In this document: positions 24,000 to 33,239 of the stretch, piece by piece | Layout of the letters: each line of letters begins with the position of its first letter | Numbering within the stretch: position 1 is the stretch's first letter | Source of the DNA: Rhodocyclales bacterium | Lineage (GTDB): Bacteria > Pseudomonadota > Gammaproteobacteria > Burkholderiales > Rhodocyclaceae | DNA length: 64,000 nt | Direction: 5' to 3' | Assembly: GCA_026399475.1 (NCBI GenBank) | Contig: JAPLQY010000071.1 | Location: forward strand, 124,001-188,000 | Program-made: the position numbers and the translations under genes | The notes under the pieces: generated by a model | Databases searched by the model: none | Seen by the model: only the letters and a program-made list of their open reading frames with translations | What the model was told of the DNA's origin: nothing

Positions 24000-26900
24000 T
24001 CAGTCCGCCTTTGTCGTCACACCCGGTGGCCGATCGAAAGCCGCCATCAGTTCCTTCTGTTTTGCCCGGGCCTGAACAATCGAGCGTTGTTTCACCGGGC
24101 CGTAGCCGCGGATGATCTCCGGGATGCTGGCCAGCGCCACCGCGGTTTCCATGCTGCCGGAATCGAGCTGGTCCAGGATGTGCGCTAGCGTGCGCTCATA
24201 GTCGGCGATCAGTTCACGCTCCTGCCGACGTTCGGCAATCCAGCCAAAGGGGTTGAGCGGCGTGCCACGCAGAAACCTGAGATGGGCGAGCAGCTTCATG
24301 GCCGGCATCAGCCACGGGCCGAAGCGGATTTTTTTCGGCTCGTCGCCGGGCTTCGCGCCGCGGCTCCATGGGAGGGTGATGTGGAAGTTCAGCCAGTAGT
24401 CGCCCTCGAAATTGGCCGCCAGCGAGCGCTGGAATTGCGGGTCGCTGAACAGCCGCGCGACTTCATATTCGTCCTTGTAGGCCAGCAGTTTGAAGTAGTT
24501 GCGCGCCACCGCTTCTGTCAGCAGGCTGCTGCCATTGCCGAGTGCCGCTTCATGCTGTCGGGTTTGTTCGACCAGGGCGACATAGCGACCGGCGTAGGCG
24601 GCGTCCTGATAGGCCGTCAGGGTGACACGGCGACGTTCGACGACTTCGTCGATACTGGCGGATAGCCTGTGTGCCGGGGCGCTGCTTTCGCCGGCGGCAA
24701 GCAGCGCCTCGACGCCGGCCGGATCGAGGGCCGTGCGTCGCCCCCAGGAGAAGGCGCGGCGATTTTCCTCGATGGTCGCGCCGTTAAGCTCTATCGCCCG
24801 CAGCAGGGCCTCTGACGACAGCGGTATCAGGCCGCGCTGGAAGGCGTAGCCGAGCATGAATATGTTGGTGGCAATCGCATGCCCCATCAGGCGCGCGGCA
24901 AGCCGGCTGGCATCGATGAGGGTCGTCGCGTCCGCGCCTACGGCATCGATGATCGACTGCTCCATGGCGCCGGCCGGGAAGGCGCGATCCGGATTGCGCA
25001 CGAACTCGCCGGTAATCGCCTGCCCGGTATTCACGATGGCCTGCGTAATGCCGGAAGCAATCTTGGAGAGGGCATCGTCGCTGACGGCAACGACAATGTC
25101 GCAGGCGAGTACCAGGTTGGCTTCCCCGGTGGCAATCCGCGTCGAATGCAACTGCCGCTGGTGATCGGCAATCCGCACATGCGACATCACGGCGCCGCCC
25201 TTCTGCGCCAGGCCCGTCATGTCGAGCACGGTGACGCCTTTGCCTTCGAGATGCGCGGCCATGCCTATCAGGGCGCCGATGGTCACCACGCCGGTGCCGC
25301 CGACACCGGCGACGAGGATGCCATAGGGCTCTCTCAGCGTGGTGCGCGGGGGTTCCGGCAGATCGGCGAAATCGGCCGGGCCGGACGCTACGGCGCGGCC
25401 GCGGCGGACTTCGCCGCCGTGCACGGTGACGATGCTGGGGCAGAAGCCATTGACGCAGGAGTAGTCCTTGTTGCAGGAATGTTGATCGATGGTGCGCTTG
25501 CGGCCGAACTCCGTCTCGACCGGAGTCACCGCCAGGCAGTTGGACTTGATGCTGCAATCGCCACAACCTTCGCAGACCATTTCGTTGATGAAGACGCGTA
25601 CCGCAGGATCCGGAAAGAGGCCGCGTTTGCGCCGGCGGCGCTTCTCGGCAGCGCAGGTCTGGTCATAGATCAGGGCGGTGACGCCAGGGGTTTCGCGCAG
25701 TTCGCGCTGTGTGGCGTCGAGTTCGTCGCGGTGGCGAATATGGATTCCCGGGGCGAAGTCCGTGATGCTTGCGTACTTCTCCGGTTCGTCGGACATCACC
25801 ACAATGTGCTTCACATCTTCGGCCGCCAGCTGGCGCGTCAGTTGCGGCACCGTCAGCGTGCCGTCGAGTGGCTGGCCACCGGTCATGGCGACGGCGTCAT
25901 TGAAGAGAATCTTGTAGGTAATGTTTATTTTCCCGGCGACGGCCGCGCGAATCGCCAGCAGGCCGGAATGAAAGTAGGTGCCATCGCCCAGGTTGGCGAA
26001 TACGTGCTGTGTGCCACTGTGTCCCGAAACACCCAGCCACGCAGCACCTTCGCCGCCCATCTGGGAAATCGTGAGGGTATTGCGGCCCATCGTCACGGCC
26101 ATCAGGTGGCAGCCGACGCCACCCAGGGCGCAACTGCCTTCGGGGACCTTGGTGGACTGATTGTGCGGGCAGCCCGGACAGAAGTAGGGCATGCGCGTCA
26201 GCGTCGATTTCGGCCTGGCCAGGATCCGGGCTTTGTCCTCGAGGAAGGCTAGATGGTTCGTGATGCGCTCCGAGGTGTGGAATCGACCGATGCGTGCAGC
26301 GATGGCGCGGGCCACGATGGCCGGCGTCAGTTCGGCGGTGGGCGGCAGCAGCCAGCGATTTGCCGGTATCGGCCATTCGCCGGATTCGTCGTACTTGCCG
26401 ACCACGCGCGGGCGTACGTCCTCGCGCCAGTTGTAGAGCATTTCCTTCAACTGGTATTCGATGATCTGGCGCTTCTCCTCGACCACCAGGATTTCCTCCA
26501 GGCCTTCGGCAAAATGGCGCACCGAATCGGCTTCCAGCGGCCAGGGCATGCCCACCTTGAACAGGCGCAATCCCACTTCAGCGGCATACTTTTCGTCGAT
26601 CCCGAGATCGTCGAGGGCCTGGCGCACATCGAGGTAGGCCCTGCCGCAGGCGATGATGCCGAGGCGCGGTCGCGGACTGTCGAAAATGATCCGGTTCAGC
26701 CGGTTGGCGCGGGCATAGGCGATCGCCGCATAGACCTTGAACTCCTGCAGGCGATGTTCCTGCGCCAATTGCGGATCGGGCCAGCGGATGTGCACGCCGT
26801 CCGCCGGCAGTTTGAAATCCTCCGGGATCAGGATCTGGACACGCTCGGGATCGACCTCGACCGTGGATGAACTCTCGGCGGTATCGGAGGTAATCTTCAT

Positions 26901-27494
26901 CGCCACCCAGCAACCGGAATAGCGCGACATCGCCCAGCCGTGCAGCCCGAAGTCGAGATATTCCTGCAGGTCGGCGGGGGCCAGTACCGGGATGCCGCAG
27001 GCCGAGAACATGTGTTCGCTCTGGTGCGCAACCGCCGAGGAGCGCGCCGAGGGATCGTCGCCGGCGATCAGCAGCACGCCGCCATGTTTGGACGTACCGG
27101 CGTGGTTGGCATGCTTGAACACGTCGCCGCAGCGGTCGACGCCGGGGCCCTTGCCGTACCACATCGAGAAGATGCCATCGAACCTGGGCTGGGGAAAGAA
27201 ATGCAGTTGCTGTGTGCCCCAGACGGCGGTGGCGGCAATGTCTTCGTTGACGCCCGGCTGGAAGGTGATGTCTTGCGCCTTGAGGAAGGGCCCGGCAGCG
27301 TGCAGCGCGGTATCCAGACCGCCCAGCGGCGAACCGCGATAGCCGGACACATAGCCGGCGGTATGCAGGCCGGCGCTGCGATCGATGGCATGCTGCAGCA
27401 TGGGCAGGCGCGCCAGGGCCTGCATGCCGGTCAGGAAGACGCGACCGTGCTCGATCCGGTATTTGTCCTCGAGTGAAACATTTGCGAGATTCAT
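24000..27494 (-). CDS. Indolepyruvate ferredoxin oxidoreductase (fused alpha-beta)
   Basis: A 1164-residue fused 2-oxoacid:ferredoxin oxidoreductase of the IorA-IorB type. The N-terminal domains carry GYRGSPLGG and the NEDIAATAVWG segment. The thiamine-diphosphate domain has CPGCPHN at 439-445 and LGDGTYFHSG near 502, an iron-sulfur motif CEGCGDCSIKSNC lies at 641-653, and the gamma-like domain has VAGVGGTGVVTIGALIG near 735. Enzymes of this class convert indolepyruvate and other arylpyruvates to arylacetyl-CoA, CO2 and reduced ferredoxin. I choose the ATG at 27494 because GGGGGA precedes it; the longer frame upstream does not look coding. It is the last gene of the indoleacetate array, which fits feeding of indolepyruvate from tryptophan. 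Confidence 0.88.
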   Translation of the reverse strand: MNLANVSLEDKYRIEHGRVFLTGMQALARLPMLQHAIDRSAGLHTAGYVSGYRGSPLGGLDTALHAAGPFLKAQDITFQPGVNEDIAATAVWGTQQLHFFPQPRFDGIFSMWYGKGPGVDRCGDVFKHANHAGTSKHGGVLLIAGDDPSARSSAVAHQSEHMFSACGIPVLAPADLQEYLDFGLHGWAMSRYSGCWVAMKITSDTAESSSTVEVDPERVQILIPEDFKLPADGVHIRWPDPQLAQEHRLQEFKVYAAIAYARANRLNRIIFDSPRPRLGIIACGRAYLDVRQALDDLGIDEKYAAEVGLRLFKVGMPWPLEADSVRHFAEGLEEILVVEEKRQIIEYQLKEMLYNWREDVRPRVVGKYDESGEWPIPANRWLLPPTAELTPAIVARAIAARIGRFHTSERITNHLAFLEDKARILARPKSTLTRMPYFCPGCPHNQSTKVPEGSCALGGVGCHLMAVTMGRNTLTISQMGGEGAAWLGVSGHSGTQHVFANLGDGTYFHSGLLAIRAAVAGKINITYKILFNDAVAMTGGQPLDGTLTVPQLTRQLAAEDVKHIVVMSDEPEKYASITDFAPGIHIRHRDELDATQRELRETPGVTALIYDQTCAAEKRRRRKRGLFPDPAVRVFINEMVCEGCGDCSIKSNCLAVTPVETEFGRKRTIDQHSCNKDYSCVNGFCPSIVTVHGGEVRRGRAVASGPADFADLPEPPRTTLREPYGILVAGVGGTGVVTIGALIGMAAHLEGKGVTVLDMTGLAQKGGAVMSHVRIADHQRQLHSTRIATGEANLVLACDIVVAVSDDALSKIASGITQAIVNTGQAITGEFVRNPDRAFPAGAMEQSIIDAVGADATTLIDASRLAARLMGHAIATNIFMLGYAFQRGLIPLSSEALLRAIELNGATIEENRRAFSWGRRTALDPAGVEALLAAGESSAPAHRLSASIDEVVERRRVTLTAYQDAAYAGRYVALVEQTRQHEAALGNGSSLLTEAVARNYFKLLAYKDEYEVARLFSDPQFQRSLAANFEGDYWLNFHITLPWSRGAKPGDEPKKIRFGPWLMPAMKLLAHLRFLRGTPLNPFGWIAERRQERELIADYERTLAHILDQLDSGSMETAVALASIPEIIRGYGPVKQRSIVQARAKQKELMAAFDRPPGVTTKAD

Positions 27495-27619
27495 TCTGGA
27501 TTTCCCCCTGTGCTGGTTTGCGCGCGGATTTGTGCAACATTCCGTGCCATCCGTCACATGTGCGACCCGTGCCGGATCGCCACGCTCAACACCCGTTAGC
27601 GGGCGTGTCGGGAACTGTG

Positions 27620-27639
27620 CGTGGTGGTGCACCACCACG
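27620..27639. repeat. 20-bp perfect palindrome
   Basis: CGTGGTGGTGCACCACCACG is its own reverse complement. It lies in the 282-bp gap between the ABC binding-protein gene and the indolepyruvate oxidoreductase gene. It could be a regulator site or, in RNA, a hairpin that alters downstream expression. Nothing else is recognised in this gap. Confidence 0.6.
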
Positions 27640-27776
27640 TTCTGTAGCGCGTCGAAATCCTGAAGGAGGGAGTCATGAACGGGGCGCCATTGGGTTGACG
27701 CGACGATTTCGGTGATGGCCGCGCAGGCCGGGATCGAGGGCTGAAGATTGGGTTGCGACCTGCGCGGGCATGGCTG

Positions 27777-28928
27777 TCAGTCGTGGACCAGTGCGAACTT
27801 GCCATCCTTGACGGTCATCAGCACGCGGCCACGATGGTCGAAGCCGGAGTGATCCGTTGCCGTCATGGTGATGACGCCTTGCGAGGCCAGTAGTTCTTTG
27901 GTCCCTTCCAGGGCGTCGCGCAGCGCAGCGCGGAATTCCGCGGTGCCCGGCTTGCCCTTCCTGGCGGCCTCCGGGATGGCGCGCACCAGCAGCAGACCTG
28001 CGTCATAGGTGCCGGCGGCGAAGATCGGCGGGCTGGAACCGAACTGCTTCTCGTAGCTCGTGACCATGTCGAGGGTGACCTTCTTGGTGGCAAAGCTGTC
28101 CGGTATTTCGTTGGGCACCGCCAGGAGGGGGCCGACGACCAGTGCTCCCTCGACCTTCTTGCCGCCGATCTTGATGAAGGCACCCGAGGCCGCGCCATGA
28201 GTCTGGAAAATCGGGCCCTTGTAGCCGGAATCGACCAGTTGCATATGCGGCAGGGCGGCGTCGGCGGCAACGCCGGCGACGAACATGGCATCGGGCTTGG
28301 CAGCGATCAGTTTGAGCGCTTGCGCGATAACGCTGGTGTCCTGCTGGTTGTAGCGCTCGTTGGCGACGATCTTGATGCCGGCCTTTTCCGCCATGGGGGC
28401 GAAGGTCTTGTACCAGTTCTCGCCGTAGGGATCGTTGCGTCCGATGAAGCCGACGGTCTTGACACCGCGCTTGCTCATGGCCGCGACTACGCCGCCGCTG
28501 ATCACGTCGTCATTGGGATGGGTCTTGAACACCCAGCGTTTCTTGTCGTCCATCGGCAGCACGACGGCCGAGGTGCCTACCGGCGCCAGCATGGGTGTCT
28601 GTCCTTCGGCTGCGAACTGCAGCACGCCCATGGCGTTGCCCGAGCCGGACGGTCCGATCAGGGCGTCGATCTTGCTTTCGCCGAGCAGTTTCTTGGTCAC
28701 CTGCACGCTCTGTGTCGGATCGCTGGCGTCATCGAAGACCAGGTACTCGATGCTGTACTCGCCGATCTTCTTCGGTAGCAGGGCGACCGCGTTCTTCTGT
28801 GGAATGCCGACGAACGCTATCGGCCCCGTCGATGATGCGATGACGCCGATTTTTACCTGCGCCTGCACCGACATGGATGCGGCCAGCGCCAGCCCGGAAA
28901 GGGCCAGCAGAAGTTTTCGTGCTTGCAT
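27777..28928 (-). CDS. Branched-chain amino acid-type ABC transporter substrate-binding protein
   Basis: A 383-residue periplasmic protein of the LivJ type. A signal peptide of about 23 residues ends in SVQA-Q, followed by VKIGVIASSTGPIAFVG, the hallmark of this family. Features include VFDDASDPTQSVQVTKKLL and IGPSGSGNAMGVLQFA. No permease or ATPase genes accompany it, so it must use a transporter encoded elsewhere. A periplasmic binding protein of an ABC transporter is one of the indoleacetate-induced proteins encoded in the Azoarcus/Aromatoleum cluster, so indoleacetate or a related aromatic acid is the likely ligand. Confidence 0.88.
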   Translation of the reverse strand: MQARKLLLALSGLALAASMSVQAQVKIGVIASSTGPIAFVGIPQKNAVALLPKKIGEYSIEYLVFDDASDPTQSVQVTKKLLGESKIDALIGPSGSGNAMGVLQFAAEGQTPMLAPVGTSAVVLPMDDKKRWVFKTHPNDDVISGGVVAAMSKRGVKTVGFIGRNDPYGENWYKTFAPMAEKAGIKIVANERYNQQDTSVIAQALKLIAAKPDAMFVAGVAADAALPHMQLVDSGYKGPIFQTHGAASGAFIKIGGKKVEGALVVGPLLAVPNEIPDSFATKKVTLDMVTSYEKQFGSSPPIFAAGTYDAGLLLVRAIPEAARKGKPGTAEFRAALRDALEGTKELLASQGVITMTATDHSGFDHRGRVLMTVKDGKFALVHD

Positions 28929-28997
28929 GGTGTCTCCTCCTTGATTGATGTTGTTTAAATCCGTTTGCCGCGTACCGCAAGAAATCGAGTTTGTCCT

Positions 28998-30191
28998 TCA
29001 GCCGGCAATGATGCCCTGATCCTTCATGTTTGCACACTCTGCCACTGTGAAACCTGCTTCCTTGAGTATCGCCATGGTGTCCTGTCCGTACTTGGCGGGG
29101 AAGCCCAGTTCAGTCGCTATGCCCGGAACATCCACGGCCATGGGCTGCATCCGTATTGTCTTGCCATCGGGTGTTCGTGTGGTCGTCAGTCGGCTGCTGA
29201 CCGCCGGCATTTCGCGCACTGCCGGGATATCGTGGATAGGCGCATGCGGGATGGTCGCCTTGCGGAATTCAGCAGCAATCCCGGCCGTGGTGTGCTGCCG
29301 CGTCACCATTGCCATATCGCGGTGGATGGACTCGCGCTGCTGGTGGCGGCCTTCGTTGGTGACGCGCACGGCGTTGGCAACGGGCGCGAAGTACGTGATT
29401 TCGGTGAGGCGCCGCCACTGCACGTCGCTGCCGATGGCCATGTAGATGAAGCCGTCGGCGGTGGGGTAGACATTGGTCGGGATGAACTTGCGATGCTCGT
29501 TGCCGCAACGGGTGATTTCCGAGGGATCGCAATCGAAGTCGAGCAGGGGCAGGGTGGTGATCAGCCAGGAGGCGGCCGCTTGCAGCATCGACACGTCGAT
29601 GCGGCTGCCCTTGCCGGTCTCGGCGCGCTCCAGCAGTGACATCATCACGCTGGCGTAGACCTCGTCGCCGGCCTTGAGGTCGATCAGCGGTACGCCGGAC
29701 AGGGTCGGGGGGCCATCGGCCGGGCCGGTCAGTTCCATGTAGCCGGCCATCGCCTGTATTACCGGGTCATAGCCGGGTGCATCCGGATATTCCGGTCCCA
29801 TGGCCGAGATGCCGGCCCAGATCAGGTCGGGCTTTACGGCCGAGAGACTTTCGTAGTCAATGCCCAGTTGCTTGTAGCGCTTGGGCACGGTATTGCAGCA
29901 GAACACGTCGACATCGAGGTCCACGATCAGCCGCTTCAGCAGTTCCTGGCCCTGTGGGTCCTTCAGGTTGATCGCGATGGCTTCCTTGCCGACGTTGGGC
30001 GCGATGAAATAGCTGCGGCGGTCGTCATCGGCCACCTTGCCGCCGATATAGCGGTTCGGATCGCCGGGCAGCCCTTCGCCGCTGGGTGTCGACTCGATGC
30101 GGATCACGCGCCAGCCGAGTTGGGCGAAACGCAGCGTCGCATAGGGCAGCGAGAGCGCCTGTTCCATCGATAATACTGTTCGGCGTTTCAT
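28998..30191 (-). CDS. iaaL: Class III CoA transferase, probable (2-aminophenyl)succinyl-CoA transferase
   Basis: A 397-residue CaiB/BaiF-family CoA transferase. The catalytic aspartate is in [19 protein letters not shown] near residue 170, and the family segments [21 protein letters not shown] and [13 protein letters not shown] are present. Class III enzymes move CoA between carboxylic acids without ATP. In Aromatoleum the indoleacetate cluster enzyme IaaL attaches CoA to a phenylsuccinate-type ring-opening product, with succinyl-CoA as donor. Its place here, between the Mo hydroxylase genes and the transport gene, matches that role. A REP palindrome separates it from the Mo-subunit gene. 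Confidence 0.85.
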   Translation of the reverse strand: MKRRTVLSMEQALSLPYATLRFAQLGWRVIRIESTPSGEGLPGDPNRYIGGKVADDDRRSYFIAPNVGKEAIAINLKDPQGQELLKRLIVDLDVDVFCCNTVPKRYKQLGIDYESLSAVKPDLIWAGISAMGPEYPDAPGYDPVIQAMAGYMELTGPADGPPTLSGVPLIDLKAGDEVYASVMMSLLERAETGKGSRIDVSMLQAAASWLITTLPLLDFDCDPSEITRCGNEHRKFIPTNVYPTADGFIYMAIGSDVQWRRLTEITYFAPVANAVRVTNEGRHQQRESIHRDMAMVTRQHTTAGIAAEFRKATIPHAPIHDIPAVREMPAVSSRLTTTRTPDGKTIRMQPMAVDVPGIATELGFPAKYGQDTMAILKEAGFTVAECANMKDQGIIAG

Positions 30192-30206
30192 GGCGCGCTG
30201 TCCTGC

Positions 30207-30257
30207 AGGAGCGAGCTTGCTCGCGATTTGCCGCTGTTCGCGAGCAAGCTCGCTCCT
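30207..30257. repeat. REP-like inverted repeat
   Basis: AGGAGCGAGCTTGCTCGCGA at 30207-30226 and its exact reverse complement at 30238-30257 enclose an 11-base loop. The core GTAGGAGCGAGCTTGCTCGCGA-type sequence is the well-known REP unit found in Pseudomonas and some betaproteobacteria. It is in the gap between the CoA transferase and Mo-subunit genes. Confidence 0.85.
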
Positions 30258-30279
30258 ACAAGAGGGGCGTTACCAGTCA

Positions 30280-32709
30280 TCATTCAGCCTTCCAGGGTTT
30301 CCAGTACAGCTTCGGCGTCTGGCCGTGGAGGGCGCGATACACCTTCTCGGGAGTGAAGGGCAGTTCGAACATGCGTACGCCTGTCGCATTGGCGATCGCA
30401 TTGGCTGTGGCGGCAGCGATGCAGATCGACGGCGCTTCGCCGACGCCCTTGGCGCCTTGCGGGCCTTCGCCGTCCATCGACTCGATGAAGGAGATGTCCA
30501 TTTCCGGAATCTCCGGCGCGGTCACCAGTTTGTAGTCGCGGAAGTTTGGGTTTTTCATGACGCCGTTTTCGATCATCAGGTCTTCCGTCAGCGCATAGCC
30601 CTGGCCCATGATTACGCCGCCTTCGATCTGTCCCTCGATGCCGAGCCGGTTCAGCACCCGGCCGACATCGTGCGCGCCGGTGACCCTGGTCATCCTGACG
30701 AGGCCGGTGTCTGTATCGACTTCGACTTCCACCACCTGCGTGCCCCAGGCATAGGCCGCCGAGACATCGCCCTTGAAGCCCTTGTCCTGATGCACGCTGG
30801 GCGGCTCGTAGTAGAAGGTGGTCATCACCAGTTCGGCCTTGTCCTGGAAGTGCAGGTTGCGCAGTAGCTTGGACAACTCAACCACGACTTCACCGCTGGT
30901 GGCCTTGATCACGAAGCCGCCGCGCAGGTCGAGGTCGCTCTCGGCGCTGTCGTACTTTTTTGCCGCCACGGCGAGTATTTTTGTCTTGGCTTTTTTCGCC
31001 GCGCCGATCGCCGAATTGCCGGCGATGAAGGTGGTTCGACTGGCATGCACGCCGACATCCCACGGCGTGATGGCGGTGTCATTGTTGACCACCGTGATGG
31101 CCGAAATCGGCAGGCCGAGTTCCTCGCAGACCAGTTGCGAAAGCACGGTCTCCGAACCCTGCCCGATTTCCGAGGCGCCGGTGATCAGGGTCACGTTGGC
31201 GAAGTCGTCCATCTTGAGAATCGTGCCGCAGCCATCCGACGGGTAGATCTTGGCGCCGCCGCCGACATGCAGCATGGAGGCCATGCCGATGCCGCGCTTT
31301 ACGACGCCGCGCTTGATGTTGCCGGGCTTGCTGCGGTTGGCCGCGTTCTCCTTGAACTTGCGCGTGTAATCGCTGCGCTGCGCTGCCGTGTTGATGCAGT
31401 CCTTGAAGCCGCAGCTCTTGAATACCATGCCCTGGCCAGTGGTCTCGCCCGTGTCCTGGGCGTTCTTGAGGCGGAAGGCGAGGGGGTCCATGCCTATCCT
31501 TTCGGCCAGCATGTCCATGTGCTGCTCGATGGCGAAGGTGGCCTGCAGGTTGCCGTAGCCACGGAAGGAACCGGCATAGGGATTGTTGGTGTACACCGCC
31601 GCCGTGTGGTAATCGCAATGCGGCACACGGTAGAGCGAGGAGAAGGTCTGCATCATGACGAAGGGCGTGGTCGCACCCCAGGACGTGTAGGCGCCGTTGT
31701 CGTGCAAGGTATGCACCTGGCGGAAGGTCAGGGTGCCGTCCTTCTTGCAGCCGCTGCGCAATGTCAGCAGCACCGGCTGGCGCGTCGGCGAGGCGAGGAA
31801 TTCCTCTTCGCGGGTGAACAGCATTTTCACCGGCCGCTTGGCGGCGCGGGCAAGGTACAGGCAGATCACCTCGAAGGGATAGATGTCAAGCTTGGAGCCG
31901 AAGCCGCCGCCGATCGGGGGCTGGATGATGCGGATGCGCGCCGGGTCCATGTTCAGGTATTCGGCGAACTCGCGCTTGTGCAGGAAGGGTACCTGGGTGT
32001 TCGAATACATCAGCAGGTTGCCCGAGGCGTCGAACTCGGCGATCATGCCCGACACACCCATGCAGCAGTGGGTGACGTAGTGCAGCTTGAAGGTATCTTC
32101 GATCACCACATCCGATTCGGCTTCGCCCTGGATCACGTCGCCATGAGCGTAGTCGAAAGTCATCGCCACGTTGTCCGGCTTGCCCTTGTGCGCGATGGTG
32201 GTGCCCTGCTTCAGATGCTCGTGACTGCCATCGGCGCCATGCGGCTCGGGGTGGATCAGGACTGCATTCGGCTTGATTGCGTCCTCCGGGTTGGAAATGA
32301 TCGGCAGATCCTCGTACACCACCTTGATCAGCTTCAGCGCGGCTTCGGCAATCTCCTCGGTTTCGGCGGCCACGGCGGCGATCTCGTCGCGTTCGCTCCT
32401 GACTCGGCCGACCTTTAGCGGGAAGTGGTCGCGGGCGACGCCGATCGGGCGCTGATCGGGAACGTCGGCAGCGGTGATGACCACATGCACGCCGGGCAGG
32501 GCCCTGGCCGCCGAGACGTCAATCGACTTGATCAAGGCATGGATGCGCTCGGATCGCAAAATCTTGCCGTGCAACTGGCCCGAGAGGTTGATGTCGTGGA
32601 TATAGCGCGTCTTGCCGCTGGCTTTCTCGGGCGCATCCATTTTCGGGATGCGCTTGCCGATCAGCGAGTCGGGCTGAATGACTCTGGCTTTCTTTTCTGC
32701 AACGCTCAT
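30280..32709 (-). CDS. Xanthine dehydrogenase-family Mo-binding subunit, probable indoleacetate hydroxylase large subunit
   Basis: An 809-residue molybdopterin-binding subunit. It has the aldehyde oxidase/xanthine dehydrogenase N-terminal domain (about 30-145), then pterin-binding GGGFGSKLDIYPFE near 265, SFRGYGNLQATFAIEQHMD near 378, ITGASEIGQGSETVLSQL near 515, and the catalytic glutamate in GAKGVGEAP (Glu758). Such enzymes hydroxylate carbon next to ring nitrogen or an acyl group using water. In Azoarcus a Mo dehydrogenase of this family makes 2-oxo-indoleacetate. The gene order FAD subunit, 2Fe-2S subunit, Mo subunit, followed by CoA transferase, supports this reaction over 4-hydroxybenzoyl-CoA reduction. 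Cofactor loading is expected from the XdhC-type operon at 9.5-13.8 kb. Confidence 0.85.
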   Translation of the reverse strand: MSVAEKKARVIQPDSLIGKRIPKMDAPEKASGKTRYIHDINLSGQLHGKILRSERIHALIKSIDVSAARALPGVHVVITAADVPDQRPIGVARDHFPLKVGRVRSERDEIAAVAAETEEIAEAALKLIKVVYEDLPIISNPEDAIKPNAVLIHPEPHGADGSHEHLKQGTTIAHKGKPDNVAMTFDYAHGDVIQGEAESDVVIEDTFKLHYVTHCCMGVSGMIAEFDASGNLLMYSNTQVPFLHKREFAEYLNMDPARIRIIQPPIGGGFGSKLDIYPFEVICLYLARAAKRPVKMLFTREEEFLASPTRQPVLLTLRSGCKKDGTLTFRQVHTLHDNGAYTSWGATTPFVMMQTFSSLYRVPHCDYHTAAVYTNNPYAGSFRGYGNLQATFAIEQHMDMLAERIGMDPLAFRLKNAQDTGETTGQGMVFKSCGFKDCINTAAQRSDYTRKFKENAANRSKPGNIKRGVVKRGIGMASMLHVGGGAKIYPSDGCGTILKMDDFANVTLITGASEIGQGSETVLSQLVCEELGLPISAITVVNNDTAITPWDVGVHASRTTFIAGNSAIGAAKKAKTKILAVAAKKYDSAESDLDLRGGFVIKATSGEVVVELSKLLRNLHFQDKAELVMTTFYYEPPSVHQDKGFKGDVSAAYAWGTQVVEVEVDTDTGLVRMTRVTGAHDVGRVLNRLGIEGQIEGGVIMGQGYALTEDLMIENGVMKNPNFRDYKLVTAPEIPEMDISFIESMDGEGPQGAKGVGEAPSICIAAATANAIANATGVRMFELPFTPEKVYRALHGQTPKLYWKPWKAE

Positions 32710-32731
32710 GTACTAGCTCCCAATTCTTCGC

Positions 32732-32751
32732 AGGAGCGAGCTTGCTCCTAC
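32732..32751. repeat. Solo REP half-element
   Basis: AGGAGCGAGCTTGCTCCTAC stands in the 53-bp gap between the Mo and 2Fe-2S subunit genes. It matches one arm of the REP elements at 30207 and 42593 joined to the end of the opposite arm, as if the centre had been deleted. Confidence 0.7.
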
Positions 32752-32762
32752 ATCTGTTGCGT

Positions 32763-33239
32763 TCAAGATGAAGCCCCCTGGCTGACCGCAGCGATGGCGT
32801 CGACGATTTTCTTGTAGCCGGTGCAACGGCAGAGGTTGCCCTCGATGCCGCGCTTGATGCTGTCGGTGTCGCCGCAGCAACCGTTGCGCACCAGATGATC
32901 GGCCTGCATGATCATGCCCGGCGTGCAGAAGCCGCACTGCACGGCGCCGTGTTCGACGAAGGCAGAGCGCAAAGCATCGGCCTTGCTGTCGTTGGCCAGT
33001 CCCTCGATGGTGGTGACGTTGCGCCCGTCGCAATCGACGGCGAACATCAGGCAGGAATTCAGCGACACGCCATCGACCTGGATGGTGCAGGCGCCGCACT
33101 CGCCTTCGCCGCAGCCGTACTTGGTGCCGGTGAGTCCGATGACATCGCGCAACATGGCGAGTGCATTCATCGTGACGTCTACCGTAACGCGGCGCTTGAT
33201 GCCGTTCAGGGTGAATTCGATGTCATGTTTGAGCGACAT
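32763..33239 (-). CDS. 2Fe-2S subunit of the molybdenum hydroxylase
   Basis: A 158-residue two-domain iron-sulfur protein. The N-terminal plant-ferredoxin-type cluster motif CGEGECGACTI is near residue 43, with a further cysteine near residue 63. The C-terminal four-helix domain carries the second cluster in CGFCTPGM near residue 103 and NLCRCTGYKKI near residue 137. It passes electrons from the Mo site to FAD. Its start overlaps the end of the FAD-subunit gene by 17 bp, so the two are co-translated. It is slightly smaller than free-standing carbon monoxide dehydrogenase small subunits but complete. Confidence 0.92.
   Translation of the reverse strand: MSLKHDIEFTLNGIKRRVTVDVTMNALAMLRDVIGLTGTKYGCGEGECGACTIQVDGVSLNSCLMFAVDCDGRNVTTIEGLANDSKADALRSAFVEHGAVQCGFCTPGMIMQADHLVRNGCCGDTDSIKRGIEGNLCRCTGYKKIVDAIAAVSQGASS

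Noticed and set aside
27495-27638. Longer start of the indolepyruvate oxidoreductase frame
   Set aside because: The extra 48 residues do not look like protein and cross the 20-bp palindrome; the ATG at 27494 has a good ribosome site.
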